Assembly (NCBI GenBank): GCA_022496185.1 | Contig: WTXG01000067.1 | Coordinates: 1 to 64,000 of the forward strand | Origin: Multifurca ochricompacta | Lineage: Eukaryota; Basidiomycota; Agaricomycetes; Russulales; Russulaceae | DNA: 64,000 nt | Direction of reading: 5' to 3' | In this document: piece after piece, positions 29,141 to 41,041 of the stretch | Layout of the letters: each line of letters begins with the position of its first letter | Numbering within the stretch: position 1 is the stretch's first letter | Notes under the pieces: generated by a model | Database searches by the model: none | Told to the model about the DNA's origin: nothing | What the model saw: only the letters and a program-made list of their open reading frames with translations | Made by a program: the position numbers and the translations under genes

Positions 29141-32100
29141 CGACCTCCTCTTTATCTGCCTCAGGATGGTGTCTATAGAAGTCTTTGATTAGCTTGGGCA
29201 CAAAGACATCCACAGCAGCCTCCCATGAGTTGTCAGCATCAGGGAAGCCCTTCCACTTGATCAGATAATAGAGGCTTTGTTTGCGCCCTCATCCTCTCCA
29301 CTTGGCATCGGCAATATGTTCTACCTCCCATTCTGGTTCTCCATCAATTAATTTGGGAGGGGGTCTTGGGAAGTTCTGTCCATGTATGGGGATTTCTTTG
29401 TACGGCGTGAGAAGGTTGGCATGGAAAACAGGGTGGATCTTCCAAGTGGGCAGCAACGTCAACTTGTATGTAACATCTGACAGCTTTTGTTCTATCTGGA
29501 ATGGGCCATGGTGTCTAGGAGTGAGTTTTGCCATTGGATGAGAGGTGTGAATATTACATCCTTCTAGCCAGACCTGGTCTCCCACTTGGTAGGGCATAAA
29601 CCTTGTGGGCTTCTTGGCCAGGGTCCTTTGTGCCTTTAGTAAGTTCCTATTGGCCAATTCCCTGATCTCCTTCCATTGGTCAATACACTGCGTGACTGAT
29701 GGCATGTTGGTGGGTTTGTCTGTCCAGGTGGTATGGGGGTTCCATCCCATAATAAGGGAGAAGGGGGAGGTTTTTGTTGTCCTGTTTGGCCAGCTGTTGT
29801 GTGCGAACTCTGCTGTTGCCAGCCACTCTGCCCAATCATCCTGTCATTCATTACACCAAAATCAAAGATACTGCTCCAACCATTGGTTTGTCCATTCTGA
29901 TTGACCATCTGTTTGAGGATGGCAAGCTGTGGAGATGTTTTGTTGTATGTTGAGGCATTTACACAGGGCTTGGGTGAACATGGATGCAAACTGCAGGTCT
30001 CAGTTGGATATGATCTTTTGGGGAAGTCTGTAATGCTGATATATGTGGTCCAAATAAAGTTTGGCAACTCCTTCAGCTGAGATTGTCTCATTACAGGGGA
30101 TGAAGAGTGTGGCTTTTGAGCAATCATGGTCCATGATGGTGAGTATTGAGTCGTATCCCTGTGACTGCAGCAATTTGACAATAAAATCCATAGCAATGGT
30201 CTGGAAAGGAGCTGTCGTGATTGGTGTGATAGGTGAGAGTGCTGGTGGTCTTGGGTGCGTATTTACTTTGTTTGCTTGGCATTCTGCACAACCTTTGACA
30301 TATGCCTCTATGTCCTTTTTCATGTTTGGCCACCAATAATCTCATTTGGCCAGGGCATATGTGTTTGCAATGCTGGGGTGTCCTGCAGAGGGAAGATCAT
30401 GGTGAAAATGAATCACCCCCCTCTTAACATTGTCACCACCAGTGACAACCAGCCTATTGTCATCTTTCCACCAAAGGCCATTTTTCATCTTCAAGTTGTG
30501 GGGTTCCACCCAGGATTTGCACAATTCCTGATTCATATTCTGTGTTACTTGGGCCCACAAATCCATGTCATGAAGGCTGACAACTGCTGTTTTTGCAAAG
30601 ACATCTTCAGGTAAGACCACAATATTGTTGTTGTCATCCTCTCCTTTGTTACTATTGGCTGGTCTAGACAGAGTGTCTGCCCATGTGTTGTGGGCTCTGG
30701 GAAGGTGTTTAAGCATGAAGTTATACTCTTTGAGTTCCAGTACTTCTCATGCCATGCACCGACTGGTTTTATGGGGTTCTCGCCAATAGAGGAGATTGGA
30801 GTGGTCAGTGTAGATGATAGTCTTATGTGGGGATCTGCCAGGTATGGCTGCCAGTGTCATAACGCCTTTACAATGGCCAATAATTCTTGATCCCAAATGT
30901 TGTAGTTCCTTTCTGCCAATGAAAAGGTTTCTGAATAGAATGCAACAGGGTGAAGGATTCCTGCATGATCACACTGTGATAGAACAGCTCCATTGGCATA
31001 CATCAAGGCATTGACTTCAAGCTCAAAAGGTTTCTCCAGGTCAGGTTGAATGAGGACAGGTTCAGAGCTAATGATCATCTTTATTCATTCAAATGCTTCC
31101 TGCTGTGGTATGTCCCAAAGCCAAGGCATGTCCTTTTTCAATAGGTCGTTCAGCAGTTTGGTGGTGGCAGAAAATCCTTTGATGAATCACTGATAAAAAT
31201 TGCAAAAACCAATGAATGACCTGACATCCTTGGTGCATTGAGGGGTTGACCATTCCCAAATGCCTTGCACCTTTACAGGGTCCATATGCACTTGACCCCC
31301 TTCTAGGATGACACCCAAATATTTGATGCTAGTCTGTTTGAAAGAACACTTGGCGGGCTTCAGGTAGAGGTCATATTTGGTTAGGATGTCAAGCACTTTG
31401 TGGACTCAGGCTTGATGATTGCAAAGATCATTCTTGGTGGCTACTAGGATATCATCCATGTACACAACTACTTCTTCTGTGAGGATAAGGTTGCAGAAGA
31501 TGTGATTCATCATTGACTGGAAGGTTGCCAGCAAATTGGTCAGGCCAAAGAACATTACATTGGGTTCGAAAAGTCCTTAATTGGTCTTAAAGGCAGCTTT
31601 AGGCTGGTTGCCTTCTTGAATGCAGATGTTATTATACCCCCAACAAATGTCCATCTTGGAAAACAAAGCCTTGTTGCGCATTTTGTCAATGATTTCAGAT
31701 ATCAAAGGAAGTGGGTAGTTATTTTTCACCATGAGCTTGTTAATCCATCTGTAATCTTGTACCAGTCGTAACTTCCCATCCTTCTTTTTAATGAAGAAGA
31801 AAGGTGAGGCATAAGGAGAGTTCGATGGTCAGATATATCCCTTAGCTAGATGTTCTTCCAGGAAGGCTGAGAGTGCCTCCTTTTCTGGCTGAGACAATGG
31901 GTAGATTTTACAGTCAACTGCCTGTGGGGTGTCTGGAATGAAGTCAATGGCATGGTCCCATGGCCGAGAAGGGGGAAAGCGTTGCAACTCCTCTTCTGAG
32001 AAGACCTTCTGATGTTGGTGATATTCTTTGGGGACTACTTCCTTGAACGTCTTTTCTGGGTTCTTTTGTGCCTCAGCCTGAGCCAGCTCCAATGCTTTCA

Positions 32101-32656
32101 TTACATAGCAATATACCTGATCCACAGGTTCTATGTCACTCCAGGTGACTGCTGATCCCATGATGATAGCATGGGTAAGGGGATGTCGTGCAGTGTAATC
32201 ATATCCCAAAGATGTGATTAGGACCAGGTAGAAGTCTTTGTCCATTGTTGCTTCCACCCAGTTAATCTTTGGTTCAAATGCTGCCAGCCACAGGTATCCC
32301 AAAACCATGTCTTCATCTCCTAGGTCTGTGATGAGGAAGCAAAGTTGTTTTGTTTGCTCTCCAACCTGTACTTCCAGATCACAACAATGTGTAATTTTCC
32401 TGGCCTTGTTCACCATTCCATCTATGTTCCAGATGTTTTTCTCTTGGGGAAGTAACTGTGTCCCCAGTCCTAGTGTTCTTTGGAGTCTTTGACTGATGAA
32501 ATTGTTGGTTGCTCCTGAATCAATTAAGATTTGTCTGTTGGCCATCTTCTGTTTGGTTTCAAAATGTACTGGTATTTTCAGAGACTTGAAACGACTAGTG
32601 TACACAGAAGTTACATGGAGTGCTCTTGCCCAGGCCAATGGGGTTGAGCCAATCAA
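29141..32656 (-). pseudogene. Gyp-A2 pol
   Basis: From 5' to 3' in element sense: protease and RT entry in the 275-codon frame 31829-32656 ('LIDSGATNNFISQRL', 'DMVLGYLWLAAFEPKINW', 'FLEEHLAKGYI'); RT with the YMDD motif near 31455 and 'CSFKQTSIKYLGVILEGG'; RNase H with '[18 protein letters not shown]'; integrase zinc domain 'CAECQANK' (about 30270) and core 'AMDFIVKLLQSQGYDSIL'; the conserved 'SLIMGWNPHTTWTDKPTN' region; chromodomain at about 29150-29285 with 'YYLIKWKGFPDADNSWE'. About ten nonsense or frameshift lesions. Confidence 0.9.
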
Positions 32657-33703
32657 AAATCCTTCTGGCCAAAGGCCTTGTCAACCAACAAGGCACGAAC
32701 TGCCTCATCCTTGTTCATCATATGCTCCCAGATAGCTTCAGCTTTCTGTTCCTTGGTCTTTGGGGCTGTCAATGGGTTTTCTTTGGCAGGCAGAGCAGAG
32801 GGAGCCACAGTTGAAGTGGTGGCCACAGTGGCTTCAGCAGCTTGAACTGTCTTCTTGGGACAGAATCTAGACATGTGTCCCTGCACCCTGCAATGGAAGC
32901 AGCGCCCTTCCTTCATCAGGCTTTTCTTTTCATCTTTGGTGAGTGCTGCATGGGCTCTGGTTCAATCTGCTGAAGTGTCCATGGCATTGGGGTCTCATGA
33001 TGTTGTGGGTTTTACTCCAAATGCTGCCTTCCATTGATCTCGGGTTTTCCCCTTCTTTGTGTCTATGCCAAAGCATGTCTGGAAATCCAGATAATCCTGC
33101 TGCTGTCTTCTTGCAGCATTCGTCCACTGGCTCCATGACTCAGGGTGATGGAATTGGATGATGTTCTTCACCAGGGGATTAGGCAGTCCCTGGGAGAAGA
33201 GGTCAAGTGTGGCCTCTTCATTCACATCATACTCTGCTTGCTTGGCCAAATTGCGAAACTTGGCTACATATACATCCAAGTCCCCTCTTTCCATTTTTAG
33301 GCTTTTCAGCTCTCTAGCAGCCTTCTGTTTGGCCTGCCCATCTGTGAAGGCATCTTTAAATCATTGCGCCACTATATCCCACAGATCCTTGTCTGTGGTC
33401 CTGGTTCTGGCTGTGATCCTATCATTCAGCCATTCTATCTGCTCCATTGTCCAGTTGTCTACGGCATCCCCTCTGATGAGTGAGAGGAAGAGGTTGGTGC
33501 ATTGGAAGGGATTGACAATCTGCAGGACATTGTGGTTGAAATTTTTAAATGTTTCAAACTCAAGCATGAACTTTTTGCTCTGAGAATGGTCACCAGTGAA
33601 GGTGGTTGGCAGGACTCCTGTAAGGCATCCTGATGGGGGAGGAAGGTTCGGTGCTGGGACAACTGGAGCAGGGTCAGGTAACTGTGTGGCAATGGTGGAC
33701 ATG
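32653..33703 (-). pseudogene. Gyp-A2 gag, lacking N-terminus
   Basis: Capsid with 'SKKFMLEFETFKNFNHNV', 'DNWTMEQIEWLNDRIT', 'MERGDLDVYVAKFRNLAK', 'LDLFSQGLPNPLVKNIIQ', then knuckle CFHCRVQGHMSRFC (about 32870-32912) and the basic tail ending 'AVRALLVDKAFGQKDF'. Interrupted by two or three stops. Confidence 0.87.
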
Positions 33704-34282
33704 TGTTATGTCTGGTGCGGGATGTTCCACACAACTTGTGTGACAGTGTATCATTTGTGATCAAGTAAGAAACCAATAAGGCCTCTTGGAGTTATAGGGA
33801 ACAAGTCAAAGTCAAAGGGGCTGTTCCCTAAGATGATGTTGAGCGGGAAAGTGTTGAAAACACTGAGATGTGTGAGTCAAGAGTTCAAAGGAGAATGTCC
33901 AGAAGACAAGCACCAATGTATTCAATAAGTTGAGTCTGAGGTCTATGGTGTAGCTACAGTGGACTTATATACATAATCAGATGGGTGTCTATGAGATAAG
34001 GACTACAGAGTCAAGTGGGCCCAAATATATGAAAGTGGAGGGTGTAAAGCCTGGCTTCTGATAGGGAATTAAGTAAGTGTCCAGTCGTAAAGATAAGGAG
34101 ATAAGGGAACAATCATGGACAAGGTGTGGTCAACAAGTACAAAGGCAGTCATGGGGAAGGGAGCAGGGCATGTGATGGATCCCAGGAAGGGGATGTGATC
34201 AGGAAGTGTAATGTAGGTGGGAGGGCAGGGTTCATACTGGGAATCATGAAGAAAAGAGGGACACTGGGTGAGGGTTGTAACA
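33704..34282 (-). repeat. Gyp-B1 3' LTR (579 bases)
   Basis: Plus-strand TGTTATGTCTGG to GGTTGTAACA. Same length as 42817-43395. The two differ mainly at former CG sites, for example tatc-a-tt here versus tatt-g-tt there. The pyrimidine complement of a polypurine tract follows (34283-34296). Confidence 0.93.
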
Positions 34283-34313
34283 TCACCCCCTCTTCTGGTT
34301 CTAGCAGACCCAG

Positions 34314-35552
34314 CTAGAAATGACTCATACCATCATCATCCTGCACCAGTTCCAAGTAATCATCAGCTACATTATGATCATTGAGGGTGTCATTTTCCTT
34401 GTCCAAGTCCTGGGGACACCTGTGGTTATGCAGAAACCCATACAGACCACATTGACCACATTGGTAACATAGGTCATGGATGGGGCAGTCGAGTTTGCAA
34501 TGTCCTGAATTGTGATGCAAACATTTGCCACACCAGCCCAATGGGTTGATGATTGTTGGGGTTACACCTACATGGCAGAAAATACAGAACCTACTCCAGT
34601 GCAAATTACTGCAGCAGTGGCAACACCACTTGCAATTCAGGGGGCAATTCCAGCTGATGTGGTACTTGCTGTCGCATCACCAACATGTCTCTCTGTGGGG
34701 GTTCTTGTGCATGCAGGGCATTTCAAATTGATTAGGTAGCAGCGTTGGTGCAGCTCCCAGCATTTGTGGAGGGAGGGGTCACACATAAGTGTCTGTGTAC
34801 CTCTCAGCAATAGTCTGGTATGCATCCCCTTGTTCCAGCCTCTTCCAAATCTTGACCAACTCCTGCTCTACCTGGAACATCCCACTGGTCAACCTTGTCA
34901 TTCGCTTTGCATGTTCTTGGTACTGTGTGTTGAGTGTGGTGCATAGTGTCAGGTTCTTCCGCAGTCTCATTACTTTGGCCTTGAGATGTGGGAGATGCAT
35001 GTCGTTCAACACTTCATCAATTGCAAAGGCTTGGGAATCTTCAGCAGCCAAATGCCTGAGCTGCTCATTGCTCATTGTGTGGTGGAGGTGACTGGTGTAC
35101 CTTTCTTCTAAATAAACTGGGGCCCCATAGACAGGGCCATTCTTCTTCATACACCCAGCAACATCCATCCCTCCATTGGTATAAAAGATGTACTTGGCGA
35201 TGGCAACAGTCCCATCAGCCATGGTAATCTCGAGAGGGAAGTATGTTGACAAGTTAGGGTTATTAGCAAAAAATGGGAACTCAGGGACTTCATCATCTAG
35301 CTCCATGCCCAAGAGATCATTCGGGTGTGGTTCTTTGCAATGGTCAAAGTCATTGTTGGGGTTGGGAGATTGGTTTTTAATGTGCACTTCTGCAGCTTCA
35401 TAGTCAATGGGAGAGGAGGGATGTGTGGAGGGATGAGCAGATGGGAAATTCTCGACAACTATGGTGGGAGAAGTGAAAGTGTCGACAGCAGTGTTGGCAG
35501 CGATGAAAGACATAATAGATTGTATGGTGTTAGAATGTTGCTGGGAGAGCAT
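34314..35552 (-). pseudogene. Gyp-B1 third ORF (zinc-knuckle protein)
   Basis: The 257-codon frame 34779-35552 has a short leader, 'HPSSPIDYEAAEVHIK', 'VPEFPFFANNP', the core 'FYTNGGMDVAGCMKKNGP' and 'VYGAPVYLEERYTSHLHH', 'AFAIDEVLNDMHLPHLKAK', and a long helical stretch of heptad character ('VEQELVKIWKRLEQGDAYQT'). After a break, 34314-34604 gives the knuckle ending 'CSNLHWSRFC', CX2CX6HX4C CGKCLHHNSGHCKLDC, a CYQC...HRC cluster and the acidic end 'DYLELVQDDDGMSHF'. Unlike Gyp-A2, a stop (after 'HPEVPKDS') separates it from the chromodomain. No homologue known to me. Confidence 0.8.
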
Positions 35553-38500
35553 GTACTGGGGAATTCAATGGGGTCTGGGGTTGCTCTTTTAACTGTCTTT
35601 GGGCACTTCTGGATGTTGGGTGTGGAACTCCAAGATAAGGACTGGGGCAAAGATATTCCCAGCTGGTTCCCACAAATTGTCAGAGTCTGGGAATCCCTTC
35701 CACTTAACTAGGTAGTGCAGTTTGCACCCTCAGCCTCTTCACCCTGAGTCTAGAATGCATTCCACTTCCCACTCTGCTTCTCCATTGATAAGGTCAGGTG
35801 GAGGTCTCAGGAAGTTTTCCCCATGAATGGAGGTTTCCTTATATGGGGTCAGAAGTTTGGCATGGAAGATGGGATGGATCTTCCATTTCAGCAGTAGTTG
35901 CAGTTCATAGGACACATCTGACAGCTTCCTTGTGATCTGGAAGGGTCCATGGCATTGGGGCGCTAGTTTGGCTGAGGGGTGTGACATGTGAGTGTTTCTT
36001 CCCTTGAGCCAGACCCAGTCATTGGCCTGATAAGGTGTGAACGTGCTTGGCTGCACAGCCAGGAGTTGCTGCACCTTCACCAGGTTTTCATTGGCTGATT
36101 GTTGTAAGTCTTCCCATTGGCATATCTGTTGGGTTACTGAAGGGACATTAGTGGGCTTATCTGTCCACGTGGTGCATGGAGTCCAGCCCATGATAAGGGA
36201 AAAGGGGGTAGCTTTTGTCATCCCATTGGGCCATGAGTTGTGAGCAAACTCTGCAGTTGGCAGCCATTCTGCCCAGTCATCTTGTTGTCTGTTACACCAA
36301 AACTGAAGGTACTGTTCTAACCATTGGTTCATTCACTCGGACTGTCCATCTGTCTGTGAATGATAAGCTGTGGAGATATTCTGTGCAATGTCTAACATCT
36401 TGCACAGAGCTTTAGCAAATGCCGATGTAAATCAGGTATCTCAGTCAGATATAATCTTCTTGGGGAGTCCATAGTGGCAGTATACATGGTTCAGGTATAG
36501 TTTCGCCACTCCTTCAGCCATGATAGTCTCATTGCAGGGTATGAATAGGGCCACTTTGGAGCAATCATGGTCAGTTATTGTGAGGATGGTATCAAAGCCC
36601 TGTGACTCAGGTAGCTTGACAATGATGTTATGAACCCCACTATGTTGTCTTTTCCTTCATTTGTGCCATGTGACTTGTTGTTTGACCCTGTTTGGCCCTT
36701 GTTGATCACGTTTATGCCTTCCTTGTACTTATTTGTTCTTTATCTTTGACTTGGGGCTGTGCTTATCTATGACTCATACTTTACATCAGGACTCTTACAT
36801 ACTTTCCCACCAGAATTGTGGCTATACTGGATACGTCTGCATATATTCTCACCTGGCCCACCTTTACTCCATTTCCCCTTGTAGTTATATTACAACTTTG
36901 TTGATACACTAAGTACATTACTCCAATTCAGACTCCGATCTCTATTACGTATATAAGGCCTGCTTAGATAGCCCTGTATGCCTTAGACTCGACTTCTTAA
37001 TTGACTTGGTGCATTACCTTCTGGGTGATCTCTAAAGACCAACCTCTGAATCGTCTCAGTGCTTCTGGCACTTCTCCACTCAACAGTACTAAGGGATTAG
37101 CTCCTTGGTATTGACTTGTCACTCAACTCTGTGCACTAGTAACGCAGTGTACATTGACTCCGTAGTTCCGCTACATGACTTGGTCACACATTGTGCTGAA
37201 CACCCACACCAGGCATTACAAATGAAGTCCATGGCAATGGTCTGGAAAGGGTTTGATGAGATGGGAGTAATAGGGTGTATTGGCAGGATTTTCAGGTGTG
37301 TATTGACTTTGTTTGCCTGGCATGCTGCACATCCCTTCACATAGTTTTCAACATCCTTTTTCATATTGGGCCACCAATAGTCTCATTTGGCAAGGGCATA
37401 GGTGTTGGTGATGCCAGGGTGGCCAGCAGAGGGGAGGTCATGGTGAAAATGGATCACCCCCCTCTTAATGTTGTCACCACTGGTGACAACAAGCTGATCT
37501 CCATCTTTCCACCAAAGGCCATTGACCTCTTTTAAGTTGTGTGCATCAGCCCATGAGCAGCATAATTCTTGGTTCATATTTTGTGAAACCTGTGCCCACA
37601 GGTCCATATCATGGAGACTGACTACAGCAGTCTTTGCAAACAGTTCCTCTGGGAGAACAGTGATGTCATTATTGTCATCTTCTCCTGTATGCATATCTGG
37701 CCTTTGCAACAGCACATCCACTTGTGTGTTCTGACTTCCAGCAATGTGTTTCAAGGTGAAGTTATATTCTTCTAGCTCCAGGACTTCTCGTGCTACGCGT
37801 CGGCTTATTTTGTGAGGTTCTTTCCAATATAGTAAATTGGAGTGGTCAGTGTAGATGTTTGTCTTGTGAGGAGTCCCTGCTAGGTAGGGTCGCCAGTGTC
37901 ATAATGCTTTAACAATGGCCAAGAGTTCCCTATCCCAGATGTCATAGTTTCGTTCAGCTGGGGAGAAGGTTTCAGAGTAGTATGCTACTGGGTGGAGTGT
38001 TTGTGAATCATCCTTTTGGTATAACACTGCTCCATTTGCAAAGTGAGAGGCATCCACTTCTAGTTCAAAGGGATGACTCAGATCCAGTTGGATGAGTACT
38101 GGTTCTGAGCCAATGAGGTCCCTAATCTGCTCAAATGCCTTCTGCTGTGCTGTATCCCAATGCCATGGCACATCCTTTTTCAATAGATTGTTCAATGGTC
38201 ATGCAATGCCTGAGAATCCCTTGACAAAGCATCAGTAGAAGTTGCAAAATCCAATGAATGATCAGACATCCTTGATGCAGGTTGGCATAGGCCATTCCCA
38301 GATTCCTTGCACTTTAATGGGATCCATGTGCACTTGTCCTCCCTCTAGGATAACTCCTGGGTACTCAATGCTCCATTGTTCAAAGGAGCACTTGGCTGGT
38401 TTGAGGTACAGGTCATGTTCATGCAATATGTCCAGCACCTGGTGCACTTGCTCTTGATGGTGGCTCAAGTCATCTGGGGTGGCCACTAGGATGTCATCCA

Positions 38501-39680
38501 TATAGACCACCACCTCACTGGTGAGAATAAGGTTGCAGAAGATGTGGTTCATCATGGACTGAAACATTGCTGGCGAGTTTGTAAGACCAAAGAACATGAC
38601 GTTTGGTTCAAATAACCCCTGGTTTGTTTTAAATGCCACTTTGCATTGGTCACCCTCTTTGATCCTGACATTGTTGTAACCCCATTGTACATCCATCTTT
38701 GAGAAGAGGGACTTGTCTCTCATGGTGTCAATAAGCTCAGAGATGAGTGGCAGGGGGTAGGCATTTTTCACAGTGTGAGTATTGATTCGTCGATAGTCCT
38801 GGACTGGTCATAGCTTGCCATCCTTCTTTTTGATAAAGAAGAAGGGTGAGGCATACTGCGACTTGGATGGGCAAATATACCCTTTTGCCAAATGTTCTTC
38901 AAGAAACTCTGTCAGTGTGACCTGTTCAGATTGGGACAACAGATAAATTTTGCAATCTATTGCTGCCAGTGCATCAGGGAGCAGATCTATGGCATGATCC
39001 CATGGTTGGGTGGGTGAAAAGCACTGTGACTCTTCTTCAGAGAACACCTTCCAATGCTGGTGATAGGCACTTGGTACTATGTCACTGTAAGTCTTCTCTG
39101 TTTGCCCCTGTACTGCCTTCTGGGCTAATTCTGACACTTTGGTGACATAACAATGACCTGGGTCTTCTTTGTCTGTGCTTATGGCCTTTACTGTTGGATG
39201 TCTGATCATGTAATCATAGCCAAGCAATGTAATGATGGTTGGATATGAATCCCTATCCATTGTCACATTGGCCCAGTTGATCTTTGGTTCAAAGGCAGTG
39301 AGCCATGGGTATCCCAGGATGAGGTCTTCATCCCCTAGGTTGGTAATTAGGAAACAAATGACCTTTGTTGTTTCTCCAACTTGGACATTTAGGTTGGTGT
39401 AATGTGTGATTTTTCCAGTGCAATTAGCTGTCCCATCAATATTCCAGATATTCTTTTCCTGAGGAAGAGCCAGCATTCCCAGGTTCAAGGTCTTGATTAG
39501 TTGTGAACTGATAAAATTGTCTGTGGCTCCAGAGTCCACTAAGATATCTCAGTTGGCTGTCCTCTGTGTAGTCTCAAAATGAACTGGTATTTTTAATGAT
39601 TTGAATTGACTAGTATACACAGAGGTAACATGGAGTGCTCGCACCCAGGCCAATGGGGTAGAGCTTATCAAAAATCCTTC
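35553..39680 (-). pseudogene. Gyp-B1 pol, interrupted by a solo LTR
   Basis: Protease 'MDSGATDNFISSQLI' with 'DLILGYPWLTAFEPKINW' in 38808-39539; RT in 38262-38771 with '[16 protein letters not shown]' and YMDD; RNase H '[18 protein letters not shown]' in 37899-38195; integrase zinc domain with 'HFHHDLPSAGHPG' and 'CAACQANK' (37119-37754); core split by the solo LTR at 'AMDFI'; 'SLIMGWTPCTTWTDKPTN' in 35739-36332; chromodomain 'LHYLVKWKGFPDSDNLWE' at about 35600-35735. Moderately few lesions: several stops, mostly at expected CGA codons. Confidence 0.9.
36626..37220 (+). repeat. Solo Gyp-A LTR inside Gyp-B1 integrase
   Basis: TGTTATGAACCCC to CCAGGCATTACA, 595 bases, with exact duplication aatga (36621-36625 and 37221-37225). 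It keeps TATA and the 11-mer AGACTCGACTT. It dates Gyp-A activity after Gyp-B1 insertion. Confidence 0.93.
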
Positions 39681-40067
39681 TTTGCGAACACCTTTTCAAC
39701 AAGAATGGCGCGCACTTCCTTGCTTTCCTTCATCATATTTGCCCATATACAGTAGCCCACAAAACCATTCCAATGTTTGGCCACCCTGAAGAGATTGACC
39801 TACCACACAATGAGAATAATTTCCAAAATTAGTAGAACTTAGCAGATGATAGTGTAGCATCTAAGCTTCAATTAGAGCTTATAATAATGTTAATTGGATC
39901 AGTGGTTCATGATATATAAAATGTTTTGTGAGGCATTATCATTGGAACGGTTTTGTGGCCAACATGTGAGATGACAAAACCAGTATCTGGTGGTCATGGG
40001 AATGCATTGACAGTCATGTGACAATGTTTAATAAGTTGAACACACACCAAATAATCATCAAGAACAC

Positions 40068-40450
40068 TTGCTTCTTACCATGCATGCCCTCTCTGCTGCC
40101 AAAAGGACTCACATCATCTCCCTCCTCACTTCAGGCAAATCTGCCCATAAAGTGTCAACTATGACTGGCCATGGCACTATTATCATCTCAAGATGGGTCA
40201 TAAATACTGCCCTTACCATCCCAAGTCAAATGGAGGGAGACCAAGGAAGCTGACAGAGAGAAATGCTCAGCATGCTGTTTGCCTTATCTCCTCTGGCAGG
40301 GCAGACACAGATGTGGAAGTGACTAGAGCACTTCAGAAGTTGTTAATGGGTTCCTCTATCAACATAATATGCCCATCCATCCTCCCATCAAGTTTTCAAG
40401 CCATAACTGGCCCCTCCCATATCATACACCCCCATTCCATCATACAGTAA
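40068..40450 (+). pseudogene. Tc1-like transposase N-terminal half, left arm
   Basis: Two overlapping frames: 'ALSAAKRTHIISLLTSGKS' with 'AHKVSTMTGHGTIIISRW' (helix-turn-helix 1), then after a frameshift near 40190 'HKYCPYHPKSNGGRPRKLTE' with the basic GRPRKL hinge typical of Tc1 proteins, and 'AVCLISSGRADTDVEVTRAL' (helix-turn-helix 2). The DDE domain is absent. Confidence 0.75.
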
Positions 40451-40664
40451 CCCACAAAACCATTCCAATGTTTAACCATCCTGAAGAGATTGACCAACCA
40501 CACCATAGGAATAATTTCCAAAATTAGTAGAAATTGGTAGATGATATTGTATCATCTAAGTGTCACTTAGAGCCTATACTGATGTCAATTGGGTCAGTGG
40601 TTCATGATATATAAAATGTTTTGTGTAGCAATGTCATTGGATTGGTTTTGTGGCCTATTGCACT
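40445..40664. mobile_element. 220-base TA-flanked mini-element in palindrome centre
   Basis: cagtaacccacaaaacc at its left end and ggttttgtggcctattgcact at the right, flanked by TA on both sides. It is similar throughout to 39750-39962, the terminal block of the surrounding element, in the same orientation as the left arm. Probably a MITE of this family that used the central TA. Confidence 0.7.
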
Positions 40665-41041
40665 TATGATGGAATGGGGGTGTATGATATGGGAGGGGCC
40701 AGTTATGGCTTGAAAACTTGATGGGAGGATGGATGGGCATATTATGTTGATAGAGGAACCCATTAACAACTTCTGAAGTGCTCTAGTCACTTCCACATCT
40801 GTGTCTGCCCTGCCAGAGGAGATAAGGCAAACAGCATGCTGAGCATTTCTCTCTGTCAGCTTCCTTGGTCTCCCTCCATTTGACTTGGGATGGTAAGGGC
40901 AGTATTTATGACCCATCTTGAGATGATAATAGTGCCATGGCCAGTCATAGTTGACACTTTATGGGCAAATTTGCCTGAAGTGAGGAGGGAGATGATGTGA
41001 GTCCTTTTGGCAGCAGAGAGGGCATGCATGGTAAGAAGCAA
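40602..41041 (-). pseudogene. Tc1-like transposase N-terminal half, right arm
   Basis: Mirror of the left-arm pseudogene, with the same frameshift. The first part differs at one residue (phenylalanine for serine after 'LLTSGK'). Confidence 0.75.

Larger units (their letters stand above)
27270..33703 (-). mobile_element. Gyp-A2: 5'-truncated gypsy element
   Basis: Minus-strand Gyp-A copy with its 3' LTR (27270-27865), third ORF, chromodomain, integrase, RT, protease and gag. It is cut at 33703, at 'MSTIATQLPDPAP' in gag, by the LTR of Gyp-B1. The N-terminal gag block and 5' LTR are lost. Fewer CpG sites have decayed in its LTR than in Gyp-A1. Confidence 0.9.
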
